DNA of 64,000 nt from JAJXWB01 sp046349085 (GTDB lineage: Bacteria; Pseudomonadota; Alphaproteobacteria; Rhizobiales; Beijerinckiaceae): contig JAXMDA010000002.1 of NCBI GenBank assembly GCA_046349085.1, positions 310,001 to 374,000 of the forward strand, read 5' to 3'. The notes below the pieces were generated by a model that saw nothing but the letters and a program-made list of their open reading frames with translations, made no database searches and was not told the origin of the DNA. The translations under genes were made by a program, and so were the position numbers. This document shows positions 23,230 through 32,769 of this stretch, piece after piece (position 1 is the first letter of the stretch; every line of letters starts with the position of its first letter).

Positions 23230-24426
23230 ATGAGCGTGACAGCGGGCGTGACGGCGGCGAAAGAGGCCCCCAAGCCGAAGATCTGGAACGATCCGTTCTG
23301 GCGCGGCCTGATCTTTCAGGGCGCTCTGCTCGCCGTCGTGCTCTTCCTGTTCGCGAGCGCCGTCATCAACGCCCGCAACAACATGCAGGCGCGCGGCATT
23401 CCGACCGACTTCGCCTTCTGGGACCGTCCAGCCTCCTTCGACATCAACCAGACGCTCATCCCCTATTCGGCGACCTCGCCGAACAGCCAGGTGTTCTGGG
23501 TCGGCCTGCTCAACACGCTGCTGGTCGCCGTGCTCGGCATCGTCCTGTCGACGATCATCGGCTTCGCCATCGGCGCCGCGCGCCTGTCGGCGAGCTGGCT
23601 GGTCGCCAAGCTGGCCGCCGTCTACGTCGAGACGATCCGCAACGTCCCGCTGCTGCTGCAGATCATCTTCTGGTACAACGTCGTGCTCGGAAACCTGCCC
23701 AACCCAAGGCAGGCCGCGCCCTTTCTCGATATCGCCTACCTCTCCAACCGCGGCCTGTTCGTGCCGGCGCCGGTGTTCAGGCAGGGGATCAACGCCGTCT
23801 GGATCGCGCTCGGGATCGGCATCGTCGCCGCCTTTATCTTCCGCGCATGGGCGGCGAAGCGCCAGCGCGACACGGGACAGCAGGCGCCGGTCGGCTGGGT
23901 CTCGGCGGCGCTCGTGCTCGGCCTGCCGCTGCTGACCTTCCTTTCCGCCGGACGGCCGATCGGCGTCGAATTCCCGCAACTCAAGGGGTTCAATTTCGTC
24001 GGCGGGCAGCGGCTCACGCCGGAATTCGTCGCGCTGCTGCTGGCGCTGACGCTCTATACCGCCGCCTTCATCGCCGAAATCGTGCGCTCCGGCATTCTCG
24101 CCGTGCCGAAGGGGCAGAGCGAGGCGGCCGCCGCGCTCGGGCTGCGCGCCGCGCCGACGCGAAAGCTCGTCGTCATGCCGCAGGCGATGCGCGTCATCAT
24201 CCCGCCGCTCATCAACCAGTACCTGAACCTCACCAAGAATTCGACGCTGGCGGTGGCCATCGGCTATCCCGACCTCTTCAACGTCTTCTCCGGCACGGTG
24301 CTCAACAACACCGGCGCGGCCGTGCAGATCGTCTTCATGACCATGGCCGTCTATCTCGTCGCGAGCCTCGTCACCTCCGGCGTCATGAACGCCTACAACG
24401 CGCGCATGTCGCTGCGGGAGCGCTGA
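23230..24426 (+). CDS. aapQ: general L-amino acid ABC transporter permease
   Basis: This 398-residue inner-membrane permease has a long N-terminal part with a membrane segment near residues 30-47, the split AapQ/BztB layout with a large periplasmic insert, and the EAA-type cytoplasmic loop AALGLRAAPTRKLVVMPQAM near residues 302-321. It pairs with AapM. Start at ATG 23230, directly after the aapJ stop and GGCGGC; two bases separate its stop from aapM. Confidence 0.92.
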   Translation: MSVTAGVTAAKEAPKPKIWNDPFWRGLIFQGALLAVVLFLFASAVINARNNMQARGIPTDFAFWDRPASFDINQTLIPYSATSPNSQVFWVGLLNTLLVAVLGIVLSTIIGFAIGAARLSASWLVAKLAAVYVETIRNVPLLLQIIFWYNVVLGNLPNPRQAAPFLDIAYLSNRGLFVPAPVFRQGINAVWIALGIGIVAAFIFRAWAAKRQRDTGQQAPVGWVSAALVLGLPLLTFLSAGRPIGVEFPQLKGFNFVGGQRLTPEFVALLLALTLYTAAFIAEIVRSGILAVPKGQSEAAAALGLRAAPTRKLVVMPQAMRVIIPPLINQYLNLTKNSTLAVAIGYPDLFNVFSGTVLNNTGAAVQIVFMTMAVYLVASLVTSGVMNAYNARMSLRER

Positions 24427-24427
24427 C

Positions 24428-25549
24428 ATGACCGCCTTCGTTCGCACAAGCCCCGAACCGACGCTGCCGCCGCCCGCGGCCGCCGCCGGCCTCGTCGCCA
24501 CGCTGCGCGACCGCCTGTTCTCCGGCCCGATCGCGTCCGTGTTCACGGTGCTCGGCATCGTCTTCCTTGCCTGGGCGATCCCGCCGCTGCTGCGCTTTCT
24601 CATCATCGACGCCGTTTGGGTCGCGCCCGACGGCGCCGCCTGTCGCGCGCCGGGGGCAGGGGCGTGCTGGGCCTACATCTGGCGCAAGGCCGGCTATTTC
24701 ACCTACGGCTCATATCCGTTCGAGCAACGCTGGCGCGTCGACATCGTGTTCGTCGCCGGCGCGATCCTCATCGCCTGGCTGCTGATCCGGCGCGCCCCGG
24801 GGCGGGGCATTGCCGCCGCCCTGTTCTTCGTCGTCTATCCCATCATGGCCGTGATCCTGCTGCGCGGTTCGACGATCGTCGGCCTGCCGATCGTGCCGAC
24901 GGACTTGTGGGGCGGCGTTCTCGTCACGCTCATCATGGCGGTTTCGGGCATCGTCTTCTCGCTGCCGTTCGGCGTCGCGCTTGCGCTCGGGCGCAGGTCG
25001 CAACTTCCGATCGTGCGCTTTTTCTCGGTCGGCTTCATCGAGGTCATCCGCGGCGTGCCGATGATCACCGTCCTGTTCATGGCGAATCTGATGCTGCCGC
25101 TGTTCGTGCCCGAATCCTGGGCGCCGGACCGGCTGTTGCGGCCGCTCGTCGGCGTCGCGCTCTTCGCCTCGGCCTATATGGCCGAAGTCGTGCGCGGCGG
25201 CCTGCAGGCGATCCCCAAGGGCCAGTTCGAGGGCGCGATGGCGCTCGGCCTCAACTATCCCCAGCGGATGCGGCTCATCATCCTGCCGCAGGCGCTGGCC
25301 ATCGTCATCCCCGGCATCGTCAATTCCTTCATCGCGCTGTTCAAGGACACGACTCTCGTCGCCATCGTCGGCATTTTCGATTTCCTGCGCGCCGTCGACA
25401 CGGCGCGACTGGATCCCGAATGGGCCGGGCCGACAATCACCGCGACGGGCTATGTTTTCGCCGCGCTGTTCTACTTCGTGTTTTGCTTTGGAATGTCGCG
25501 CTATTCCCTTGCTGTAGAAAGGGAATTGGCCAAATCGCGCAACCGCTGA
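24428..25549 (+). CDS. aapM: general L-amino acid ABC transporter permease
   Basis: This 373-residue permease is the partner of AapQ. It has membrane segments near residues 38-62 and 100-150, and five C-terminal helices with the EAA loop AMALGLNYPQRMRLIILPQA. It starts one base after the aapQ stop. In other Rhizobiales the ATPase gene aapP follows at once; here the next 98 bases hold no gene and the next frame is an unrelated flavoprotein, so the ATPase must be supplied from elsewhere. Confidence 0.92.
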   Translation: MTAFVRTSPEPTLPPPAAAAGLVATLRDRLFSGPIASVFTVLGIVFLAWAIPPLLRFLIIDAVWVAPDGAACRAPGAGACWAYIWRKAGYFTYGSYPFEQRWRVDIVFVAGAILIAWLLIRRAPGRGIAAALFFVVYPIMAVILLRGSTIVGLPIVPTDLWGGVLVTLIMAVSGIVFSLPFGVALALGRRSQLPIVRFFSVGFIEVIRGVPMITVLFMANLMLPLFVPESWAPDRLLRPLVGVALFASAYMAEVVRGGLQAIPKGQFEGAMALGLNYPQRMRLIILPQALAIVIPGIVNSFIALFKDTTLVAIVGIFDFLRAVDTARLDPEWAGPTITATGYVFAALFYFVFCFGMSRYSLAVERELAKSRNR

Positions 25550-25647
25550 CAATATTAACGAGGCGGCCGCTGCATACGCGATAGTAAGCAGAAATTAACA
25601 GCTCGCGCCCATCATCCCCCGAGCATTCAACGTGGGGCGCGCGAGCG

Positions 25648-27135
25648 ATGGAATTTGTTGAGACGGCGGTGATCGGTGGCGGTCCCGCGGGCCTGACGGC
25701 GGCCTACACGCTCGCCAAGAACGGTCGTGACGTCATCGTCTTCGAAAAGGACCCGGTCTATGTCGGCGGCATCAGCCGCACCGTGAACTACAAGGGCTTT
25801 TTGTTCGACATCGGCGGACATCGCTTCTTCTCGAAGTCCAAGGAGATCGTCGATCTCTGGAACGAAATTCTGCCCGACGATTTCATCGACCGCCCGCGCC
25901 TGTCGCGCATCTTCTACAACAACAAATTCTACGGCTATCCGCTGAAGGCCTTCGAGGCGCTGTTCAATCTCGGCCTTTGGGAATCGACGCTGTGCATGGC
26001 GTCCTTCGCCTACGCCAAGGCCTTTCCGGTGAAGGAGCCCAAGACCTTCCACCAGTGGGTGCGCAACCAGTTCGGCGAGCGCCTGTTCTCGATCTTCTTC
26101 AAGACTTACACCGAGAAGGTCTGGGGCATGGAGTGCGACGAGATTTCGGCCGACTGGGCCGCGCAGCGCATCAAGGGCCTCAACCTCGGCGCCGCCGTGA
26201 TCGACGGCCTGCGCCGCTCGCTCGGCGTCAAGAAGAAGGGCGAGGGCGCCAAGTCGCTGATCGAATCGTTCCGCTATCCGCGCAAGGGCCCCGGCATGAT
26301 GTGGGAAGCGGCGGCGAAGAAGATCGTCCAGTTGGGCGGTCGCGTGCAGATGGGCCGTTCGGTCGAGCATCTTTCCTACGACGACAAGTCGAAGATCTGG
26401 ACCGTCTCCGTGCGTCGCGCCGATGGCGTTCTGGAGCAGTACGCCGCGCGCAACGTCGTCTCGTCCGCGCCGATCAACGAACTGATGGCTTCCATCACGC
26501 CGACGCCGCTGTCGCTGCTGCATGCGCGCGACCTCAAGTATCGCGACTTCCTTACCGTCGTGCTGATTGGCAAGTCCTCGGTCGAACTGCCCGACAACTG
26601 GGTCTACATCCACGATCCCTCCGTGCAGGTGGGCCGCGTGCAGAACTTCCGGTCGTGGTCGCCGGAGATGATCCCGGACGGCGTCTCGACCTGCCTCGGC
26701 CTCGAGTATTTCTGCTTCGAAGGCGACGGCCTCTGGTCCGCGGACGACAGGGACCTCGTCGAGCTCGCCAAGCAGGAGATCGACAAGATCGGCCTGATGA
26801 AGGCGGCCGACGTCGTCGACGCCTCCGTCGTGCGCCAGCCCAAGGCCTATCCGGTTTATGACGATTCCTACGCCCGCAACGTCGAGGTGATCCGTCTCGA
26901 ACTGTCCGGCCGCTATCCCGGCCTGCATCTCGTCGGCCGCAACGGCATGCACAAGTACAACAACCAGGACCACGCGATGATGACGGGCATGCTCACCGCC
27001 CTCAACATCGTCTCGGGCGAGACCGTCTACAACGTCTGGGAAGTCAACGAAGACGCCGAATACGGCGAGGCCGGCGTGTCCGGCGCCGAGGAGGCGCTCA
27101 AGAGCGAGCGTCTCGTTCCGCGCAAGGTCGCCTGA
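25648..27135 (+). CDS. FAD/NAD(P)-binding oxidoreductase, UDP-galactopyranose mutase-related
   Basis: This 495-residue protein starts with a dinucleotide-binding fold, VIGGGPAGLTAAYTLAKNG, then VFEKD, and GGISRTVNYKGFLFDIGGHR, a pattern shared by UDP-galactopyranose mutases and protoporphyrinogen-oxidase-like amine oxidases. The FAD C-terminal motif appears as GLHLVGRNGMHKYNNQDHAM. Its stop overlaps the GtrA gene by one base, and a large membrane protein follows, which favours a role in envelope sugar or lipid metabolism over haem synthesis. The substrate is unknown. Confidence 0.82.
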   Translation: MEFVETAVIGGGPAGLTAAYTLAKNGRDVIVFEKDPVYVGGISRTVNYKGFLFDIGGHRFFSKSKEIVDLWNEILPDDFIDRPRLSRIFYNNKFYGYPLKAFEALFNLGLWESTLCMASFAYAKAFPVKEPKTFHQWVRNQFGERLFSIFFKTYTEKVWGMECDEISADWAAQRIKGLNLGAAVIDGLRRSLGVKKKGEGAKSLIESFRYPRKGPGMMWEAAAKKIVQLGGRVQMGRSVEHLSYDDKSKIWTVSVRRADGVLEQYAARNVVSSAPINELMASITPTPLSLLHARDLKYRDFLTVVLIGKSSVELPDNWVYIHDPSVQVGRVQNFRSWSPEMIPDGVSTCLGLEYFCFEGDGLWSADDRDLVELAKQEIDKIGLMKAADVVDASVVRQPKAYPVYDDSYARNVEVIRLELSGRYPGLHLVGRNGMHKYNNQDHAMMTGMLTALNIVSGETVYNVWEVNEDAEYGEAGVSGAEEALKSERLVPRKVA

Positions 27136-27587
27136 TGTCGCTCGACGCAACGGCAGGCGCGCTGAAACCGGCGCGCTTCTCCTATGCCTGGCTGGTCGGC
27201 ATGGCGATTGACGCTGTCGGCTATGGCGCGGCGAGCGCCGTCGCGCTGGCTGTCGACTGGGGGTCGCTCGTCGTTCTCAACAGCCTGCTGCACGTCGACT
27301 ATCTTCTGGCCGCCGGCGTTGCGTTCAGCCTGGGCTTGCTGGTCGCCTATTTCCTGAGCGTGCATCTCGTCTTCAAGGGCCGCTCGCGCTATGGCGCGCG
27401 CGGCGAGCTTGCCGGTTTCATCGTCACCGGCCTCATCGGCCTCGCGCTCAATCAGGTTCTGATCTTCGCCTTCGTCGCCGGTCTCGCGCTGCCTGTCGCT
27501 ATCGCCAAGGCGCCGACCGTCGGCATCGTGTTCACGTTCAATTTTCTCTCGCGTCGTCTGCTTCTGTTCACGGGCCGCAGTGCGTGA
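27135..27587 (+). CDS. GtrA-family membrane protein
   Basis: This 150-residue protein has four hydrophobic segments and the GtrA signature: an N-terminal GYGAASAVALAVDWGSLVVL and a central ALGVAY-type region (GLLVAYFLSVHLVFKGRSR), with NFLSRRLLLF at the end. GtrA-like proteins take part in moving lipid-linked sugars across the membrane. It overlaps the flavoprotein stop by one base (TGATG) and the next gene by four, so the three genes are translationally coupled. Confidence 0.88.
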   Translation: MSLDATAGALKPARFSYAWLVGMAIDAVGYGAASAVALAVDWGSLVVLNSLLHVDYLLAAGVAFSLGLLVAYFLSVHLVFKGRSRYGARGELAGFIVTGLIGLALNQVLIFAFVAGLALPVAIAKAPTVGIVFTFNFLSRRLLLFTGRSA

Positions 27588-29545
27588 GCGCGCGCGCCTC
27601 CAACGCCGACCTTGCGATAGATAACGACCGCGCCGCGCCTTTCCCCGCGGCGCGTTTCGTTTCCGGCGCGGCGGCCTTGCTGGCGCTCGGCGCCTTCTAC
27701 GCGCTCGAGCATCCGTTCTCCGGCATCGTCGGCGATTCCAAGATCTACATGGGCCGCGCGCTCGCCGATCTCGATCCGTCCGGCGTCGGACGCGATCTCA
27801 TGTTCCGTCTCGACGGCCAGTCGCAGTTCAGTCTGTTCACGCCGGTCGCTCGCTGGTTCCTCGGCCATTTCCCGCTTGCGCTCGTCGCCGCGACGATGGC
27901 GGCGGCCGGCGGGTTTCTCTGGTTCGCCGGCGCGCTCGCCTTCGCGCGGCGGGCGACGCCGGGCAGGGCGCTTGCCGCCGCCGCCGTCGTTTTCGCCGCG
28001 CCCGCCGTTTACGGGCCCTACCGTCTGCTTTCCTATGCGGAGGCGCTCGCGGAACCGCGGCCTTATGCGGAAGCGTTCACGATCTTCGCGCTCGCCGCCT
28101 TTCTCGGCGGCCGGCTCGTTCCTGCTCTCGTCCTGCTTGCTGTCGCCGCCGCGCTTCATCCGATCATGGCGCTTGCCGGCGTCGCGGCGATCGGCCTTGC
28201 GCTTTGCGTGGAAGACCGGCGCTGGCTCCTGCTCGCGCTGGTCGGGGCAGTTGTCCTTGCCGGGGCTGTCGCTCTCGACGCGCCGATGGCGGGACGCCTG
28301 CGCGTGTTCGTCGATGCGCAATGGCTGTCGCTTCTGACGGACCGCAACGCCTATCTGTTCCCGCATCTCTGGAAGGCGGACGACTTCATCCTGCCGGCCA
28401 TCCAGTCCGTCACGATCCTGCTCGCCGCAAGCCGCGCCGAAGGCCGGTTCAAGCGTTTGCTCTACGCGGGCCTCGCGACGGGCGCTGCGGGCGTGTTCAT
28501 CGCCGCGATCGCCGGCGCCTTCCTGCCGTCGCTGCTCGTCCTGCAAGCGCAAACCTGGCGCATGTGGTGGCTTGCCGGCTTTCTTTCGGCCTTCTCGCTC
28601 GCCTTCTGCGCCATGCGTCTCGGCGCCGGCGAAGCGCGAGAGAAATTCGCGCTCGCCATGCTCGGTTTCGCGTGGGTCATGGCGAGTCAGGGAGCGATCG
28701 TCTTCGTCGCGCTGGCCATCGCGGTTCTTCTCGCGACGCCGCGTTTTTCGCGCAACATCGCAATCTCCGCGAAGATTGCGGACTACACCTGGCTCGGCCT
28801 CGCCGCCGCCGTTCTCGTTCCGACGGCGTTCATGCTCGTCAAATGGGCGAACCTGCCCGCGACCGAAGGTTTCGCGCCGGTGTTCACGAAGCGCCTGCTC
28901 GCGGTCGTCGGGGACGCGTCGCTACTGGGCGCAATCGCGATCGCCGCCTTCGGTCCGCCACGAGCTTTCGCAAGTCTTCCGCGTCGCGCCATGCTCGTTT
29001 GCGCATGCGTCGCCGCCGCGCTCGGCGCGTATCTCTGGTACGATCCGGATTCCTACGCGCGCGAAATCGCAGAGGCGCGCGTACAGCCCGACTTGAAGCG
29101 CATGACGCCGCGCGACGGCGAGATCCTGTGGCTGCAGGGCTCGCTCGAACCCTGGGTGTGGCTGCGGCGTCCGCATTGGCTCGGCGATATTCAGGGCGCG
29201 GGCATCGTCTTCTCGCGCGATCTCGCCATGCTCTACAGCGAGCGCGCCAATGCGCTTGCGGCGGCCGCTCTCGACAATGGCGGCCTTGTGCGCCGCTACG
29301 CCGATCTGCCGAAGGAATGGTTGGCGAAACTCGACCGCAGGAGCGTGGCGGCCATCTGCGCCCGCAGCGATGCGCCCGCCTATATCGTGGCGCCTGTCGC
29401 CAGCGACGCCGCGCTCGATCCGGCGCTCGCGGCCAGCTTGTGGCGCCCGCCGGCGCTGCGGCTTGAAATTGCGCTTGCAGGCGACAAGGTCGAAACGACG
29501 CGCTTCGAGACTTATGCCGTGGTCGATTGCGCCGGTCTTCGCTGA
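27584..29545 (+). CDS. polytopic membrane protein, possible GT-C-type glycosyltransferase
   Basis: This 653-residue protein begins at a GTG overlapping the GtrA stop. It has about 10-12 membrane segments and an acidic first periplasmic loop, VGDSKIYMGRALADLDPSG, where GT-C glycosyltransferases carry their metal-binding acidic residues. The C-terminal 170 residues are mostly soluble. Coupling to GtrA supports a function in transferring sugars from a lipid carrier. I could not place it in a named family. Confidence 0.7.
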   Translation: MSARASNADLAIDNDRAAPFPAARFVSGAAALLALGAFYALEHPFSGIVGDSKIYMGRALADLDPSGVGRDLMFRLDGQSQFSLFTPVARWFLGHFPLALVAATMAAAGGFLWFAGALAFARRATPGRALAAAAVVFAAPAVYGPYRLLSYAEALAEPRPYAEAFTIFALAAFLGGRLVPALVLLAVAAALHPIMALAGVAAIGLALCVEDRRWLLLALVGAVVLAGAVALDAPMAGRLRVFVDAQWLSLLTDRNAYLFPHLWKADDFILPAIQSVTILLAASRAEGRFKRLLYAGLATGAAGVFIAAIAGAFLPSLLVLQAQTWRMWWLAGFLSAFSLAFCAMRLGAGEAREKFALAMLGFAWVMASQGAIVFVALAIAVLLATPRFSRNIAISAKIADYTWLGLAAAVLVPTAFMLVKWANLPATEGFAPVFTKRLLAVVGDASLLGAIAIAAFGPPRAFASLPRRAMLVCACVAAALGAYLWYDPDSYAREIAEARVQPDLKRMTPRDGEILWLQGSLEPWVWLRRPHWLGDIQGAGIVFSRDLAMLYSERANALAAAALDNGGLVRRYADLPKEWLAKLDRRSVAAICARSDAPAYIVAPVASDAALDPALAASLWRPPALRLEIALAGDKVETTRFETYAVVDCAGLR

Positions 29546-29552
29546 AACGCGC

Positions 29553-31349
29553 TTACCTTTTGATCCGGTAGATTGCGTTCGGCTGCGCCTTGATGTCGAT
29601 CGCCTCGAGCCAGTCGGGGACGCGGCCGGCGATCAATTCGGCGGCGAGCCCCTGCGGCGCGCGCTCCGCCATGATCTGCATTCGTTTCATGGCCGTGCAG
29701 GCGACGAGATAATCCGCGCCCGAACCCTGCGCGATCGCTCGCGCGTCCTGCGGGCGCGCCATGAAGGCGTCGATCGACAGGCGGTTGCCGGCGTTGTTGC
29801 GATGATAGGGCGCGGCGACGACGGAATGATGCGTGAAGGCGAGAAGATGCGCGCCCGCGTCGATGGGCGCGAGCACGAGGCCGGGGCGCGCATCATCGAG
29901 CGGCGTCAGCGCGGCGGGGCGCAGGCAGGTCGAGGTGCGGCTGGCTTCCACCGGCGGGTCGGCGGGCAGGGCGACGGCGTAGGCGATCGGCGCGAAGGGC
30001 AGGCAGAACAAGGTCGCGAGCGTCGGCTGCAATGGCCCCGCTGCGGCGAGGCGTCGCGCGAGCGCAACAGCGGCGGTCGCCGCCCCGATGGCCGCGAGCG
30101 GCGCGACCGAGGAGAAGACGCGCACGGCCCAGAAGGTCATGACGACGCCAATGGCGATCAGGGCCGAAAGCGCGAGCAGGCGTCCGCGTTGCAGGCCTTC
30201 TGCGAAGGCCGCCGACGCCAGCGTCGCGGCGAGCGCAAGCGCCAGAGGCGCGCCGAGCGTGAGAGCCGCGCTCGGCTGCGCCGCGCCGAGATCGAGCAGT
30301 TTCTGGATTTCCGCGACGTGATCGAGCCAGATCGCGCGCACGACCGGATCGAGCCCGACAAAGGGGTCGCCGAGGCAGGAAGGCGCGACCGCCTTGAGCG
30401 CCAGGACTGGAAGCAGCCCGAACGCAAGCGCGCTCGCGAACCGGGAAGCCGCTGTCCTGAGGCGGACGCTCAGCGCGCCGAGCCCGAGCAGGGCGAGCGC
30501 GCCGGCAATCCCCCCGACGAGATGCGCGGCGGAATAGGCGTCGCAAGCCGTGTTCGTCCAGCGCTGCGGCCCGATGGTCGCGACGAAGCAGAGCGGCAGC
30601 GCGACCAGCAGGCCAAGCGCGAGATGTTTCAGCGCCGGCGCCTGCTCGCCGCCGCGCACGATCCACGCGACGACGGGGATCGCCGCAAGCACGACGAGGA
30701 AGGGCAGGTTTTCGAGGCTGATCGCCAGCGACAGCGCCATGGCGCCCGCCGCAAGCCACAAGTTTTTCGCGCGCGATGGTTCGAGCGCCGCCAGCACGCC
30801 GCCGCTCGCCAGCATCAGAAGCACGATCTGCGGCGCGTGATGGTCGATGCGGCCGGGAACGAATTGCGCGAAGACAGGCCCGGTGGCGAAGGCGAGCGCG
30901 ACGGCAGCGATCTGCACGGCGCGGTCGCCAAAGAGACGCGCGACGCGCGCGACCGCGACGTAGAGCGCGGCGAGCAGCAGCAGCGGAAAGGCGAGCCGCG
31001 TCGCCGCCTCGGCCTCTGCCGGCGGCAGGAACAGGCCGAACACTTTCATCAGGATCACAAGCGGGACATCGACCACGCGCGACCAGTGCATGAACAGACC
31101 GTCAGGCGGCGCGAGACGATGCGCCCGCATGTCGAACCAGCTCTGCCCCGCGAGAAGGTCGCGCACCTGCGTCATGCGCATGGCGTCGTCGGTGTCGCCG
31201 AAGCCGCCGGCGGTCCACACGTCGGTCGCCTGCGGCCATGTCATGGCGATCCCGCAGCCGAGCGCGGTCAGGATCGCGAAGACGACGCCGGGCCGGAACG
31301 CGGCTGGCGTCGCCGCGCTCGGGGCAATCGTGGCTTCGGCTTCGCTCAT
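29553..31349 (-). CDS. STT3/AglB-like polytopic membrane protein (putative GT-C transferase)
   Basis: This 598-residue protein has about 12 membrane segments. After the first one comes GFGDTDDAMRMTQVRDLL, then RLAPPDGLFMHWSRVVD and GRIDHHAPQIVLL. An acidic pair in the first loop, a proline-glycine followed by a tryptophan in the next, and an Asp-His-His are also the landmarks of STT3/AglB oligosaccharyltransferases, so distant homology is likely. A WWDYG-type acceptor motif is not evident in the C-terminus. It converges on the GtrA operon with a 7-base gap. Confidence 0.65.
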   Translation of the reverse strand: MSEAEATIAPSAATPAAFRPGVVFAILTALGCGIAMTWPQATDVWTAGGFGDTDDAMRMTQVRDLLAGQSWFDMRAHRLAPPDGLFMHWSRVVDVPLVILMKVFGLFLPPAEAEAATRLAFPLLLLAALYVAVARVARLFGDRAVQIAAVALAFATGPVFAQFVPGRIDHHAPQIVLLMLASGGVLAALEPSRAKNLWLAAGAMALSLAISLENLPFLVVLAAIPVVAWIVRGGEQAPALKHLALGLLVALPLCFVATIGPQRWTNTACDAYSAAHLVGGIAGALALLGLGALSVRLRTAASRFASALAFGLLPVLALKAVAPSCLGDPFVGLDPVVRAIWLDHVAEIQKLLDLGAAQPSAALTLGAPLALALAATLASAAFAEGLQRGRLLALSALIAIGVVMTFWAVRVFSSVAPLAAIGAATAAVALARRLAAAGPLQPTLATLFCLPFAPIAYAVALPADPPVEASRTSTCLRPAALTPLDDARPGLVLAPIDAGAHLLAFTHHSVVAAPYHRNNAGNRLSIDAFMARPQDARAIAQGSGADYLVACTAMKRMQIMAERAPQGLAAELIAGRVPDWLEAIDIKAQPNAIYRIKR

Positions 31350-31475
31350 GTCCGGCTCCGGCCAATTCGGCCCAGGTCCCGGCTTTATAAGCCCCGCGGC
31401 CTTGCGACGAGGTTACTGCAGCTTGCCTTGGCGGCGCGCGCGTGAGAGACCGGCGACCCCGAAAGCCCGAGCCCC

Positions 31476-32768
31476 ATGACGCCCTCAGCCCGACTCTCCG
31501 CCGCCATCGACATTCTCGCAGGCATTGCCGACCTGCGCGTGCCCGTGGGCGAGGCGCTGAAGGACTGGGGCCGCCGCAACCGCTACGCCGGCGCCAAGGA
31601 CCGCACCGCCATCGCCAATCTGATTTACGACGCGCTGCGCACGCGCGCTTCGTCGGCGTGGCTCATGGGCGGCGACAGCCCGCGTCAGATAATGCTCGGC
31701 GCGCTGAAGGTTTCGCGCGGCCTTGATGCGAATGCGGTCGCAAGGCTCTGTTCCGGCGAACGATATGCGCCTGCGCCGCTGAGCGAGGAAGAGCGCGTGG
31801 CGCTTGATACGGCGACGCTCGACGGCGCGCCCGATCATGTGCAGGGAGACTATCCCGAATGGCTCGCCGCGCATTTCTCGCGCGCCTTCGGCGCAGACGC
31901 CGTGGCGGAGGGCAGGGCGCTGGCGCAGCGCGCGCCTGTCGACCTGCGCGTGAATCTCATCAAGACGACGCGCGAAAAGGCGTTGGAAGAACTCGCCCAC
32001 CTGGCGCCGCAACCGACGCCCTTCTCGCCTCTCGGCCTGCGTATCGCGGTTGCTGGCGACGGCCGCGGTCCGGCGCTTTCGGCGGAGCCCGCCTATGTGA
32101 AGGGCCTGGTCGAGGTGCAGGACGAATCCTCGCAGATCGCCGCGATCGTTGCCGCGCCGAAGGCGGGCGAGCAGGTTCTCGATCTCTGCGCCGGCGGCGG
32201 CGGCAAGACGCTGGCGCTCGCGAGCCTGATGGGCAACTCCGGCCAGATCTACGCGACAGACGCCGACGGTCGCCGCCTCATGCCGATCTACGAGCGCCTC
32301 GAACGCTCCGGCGCGCGCAACGTGCAGGTGCGCGCGCCGCGCGGCAAGACCGACGTGCTTGCCGATCTCGAAGGCCGCTGCGATCTCGTGCTGGTGGACG
32401 CGCCCTGCACCGGCGTCGGAACGTGGCGGCGCAATCCCGACGCCAAATGGCGTATTCGTCCGGGCGCGCTCGAACAGCGCGTGAAGGATCAGGAAGCCGT
32501 GCTCGAACGGGCCGCGAAATACGTGAAGCCGGGCGGACGGCTCGTCTACGTCACCTGCTCGCTGCTGCCGGAGGAAAACGAGGATCGCGCAGCGGCGTTC
32601 CTCGAAGCGAATCCCGGCTTTTCAGGCATCGACATGCAGGAGGCCGCGCGCGCCGCCGAAGCCGGGGCGCTGGTCGACCGCGCCGATTTCGGCGCGCATG
32701 GCATGACTCTCCGGCCATCGAAAGTCGGCGCGGACGGCTTCTTCGTCTGCGTCATGCGGCGGGCGTGA
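31476..32768 (+). CDS. RsmB/NOP2-family 16S rRNA m5C methyltransferase
   Basis: This 430-residue enzyme methylates cytosine in RNA using S-adenosylmethionine. An N-terminal NusB-like region (about 1-130) is followed by the methyltransferase domain: VLDLCAGGGGKTLALASLMG (motif I), LVLVDAPCTGVGTWRRNPD (motif IV with one catalytic cysteine) and LVYVTCSLLPEENED (motif VI with the second cysteine). Both cysteines expected of m5C methyltransferases are present. It is preceded by a 126-bp gap and stands alone. RsmB is the most likely family member because of the NusB-like N-terminus. Confidence 0.88.
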   Translation: MTPSARLSAAIDILAGIADLRVPVGEALKDWGRRNRYAGAKDRTAIANLIYDALRTRASSAWLMGGDSPRQIMLGALKVSRGLDANAVARLCSGERYAPAPLSEEERVALDTATLDGAPDHVQGDYPEWLAAHFSRAFGADAVAEGRALAQRAPVDLRVNLIKTTREKALEELAHLAPQPTPFSPLGLRIAVAGDGRGPALSAEPAYVKGLVEVQDESSQIAAIVAAPKAGEQVLDLCAGGGGKTLALASLMGNSGQIYATDADGRRLMPIYERLERSGARNVQVRAPRGKTDVLADLEGRCDLVLVDAPCTGVGTWRRNPDAKWRIRPGALEQRVKDQEAVLERAAKYVKPGGRLVYVTCSLLPEENEDRAAAFLEANPGFSGIDMQEAARAAEAGALVDRADFGAHGMTLRPSKVGADGFFVCVMRRA

Positions 32769-32769
32769 G

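Noticed and set aside
29250..31445. A 731-codon plus-strand frame opposite the STT3-like gene
   Set aside because: It has Arg/Glu-rich shadow composition and no domain signature, while the minus strand has membrane segments and landmarks.
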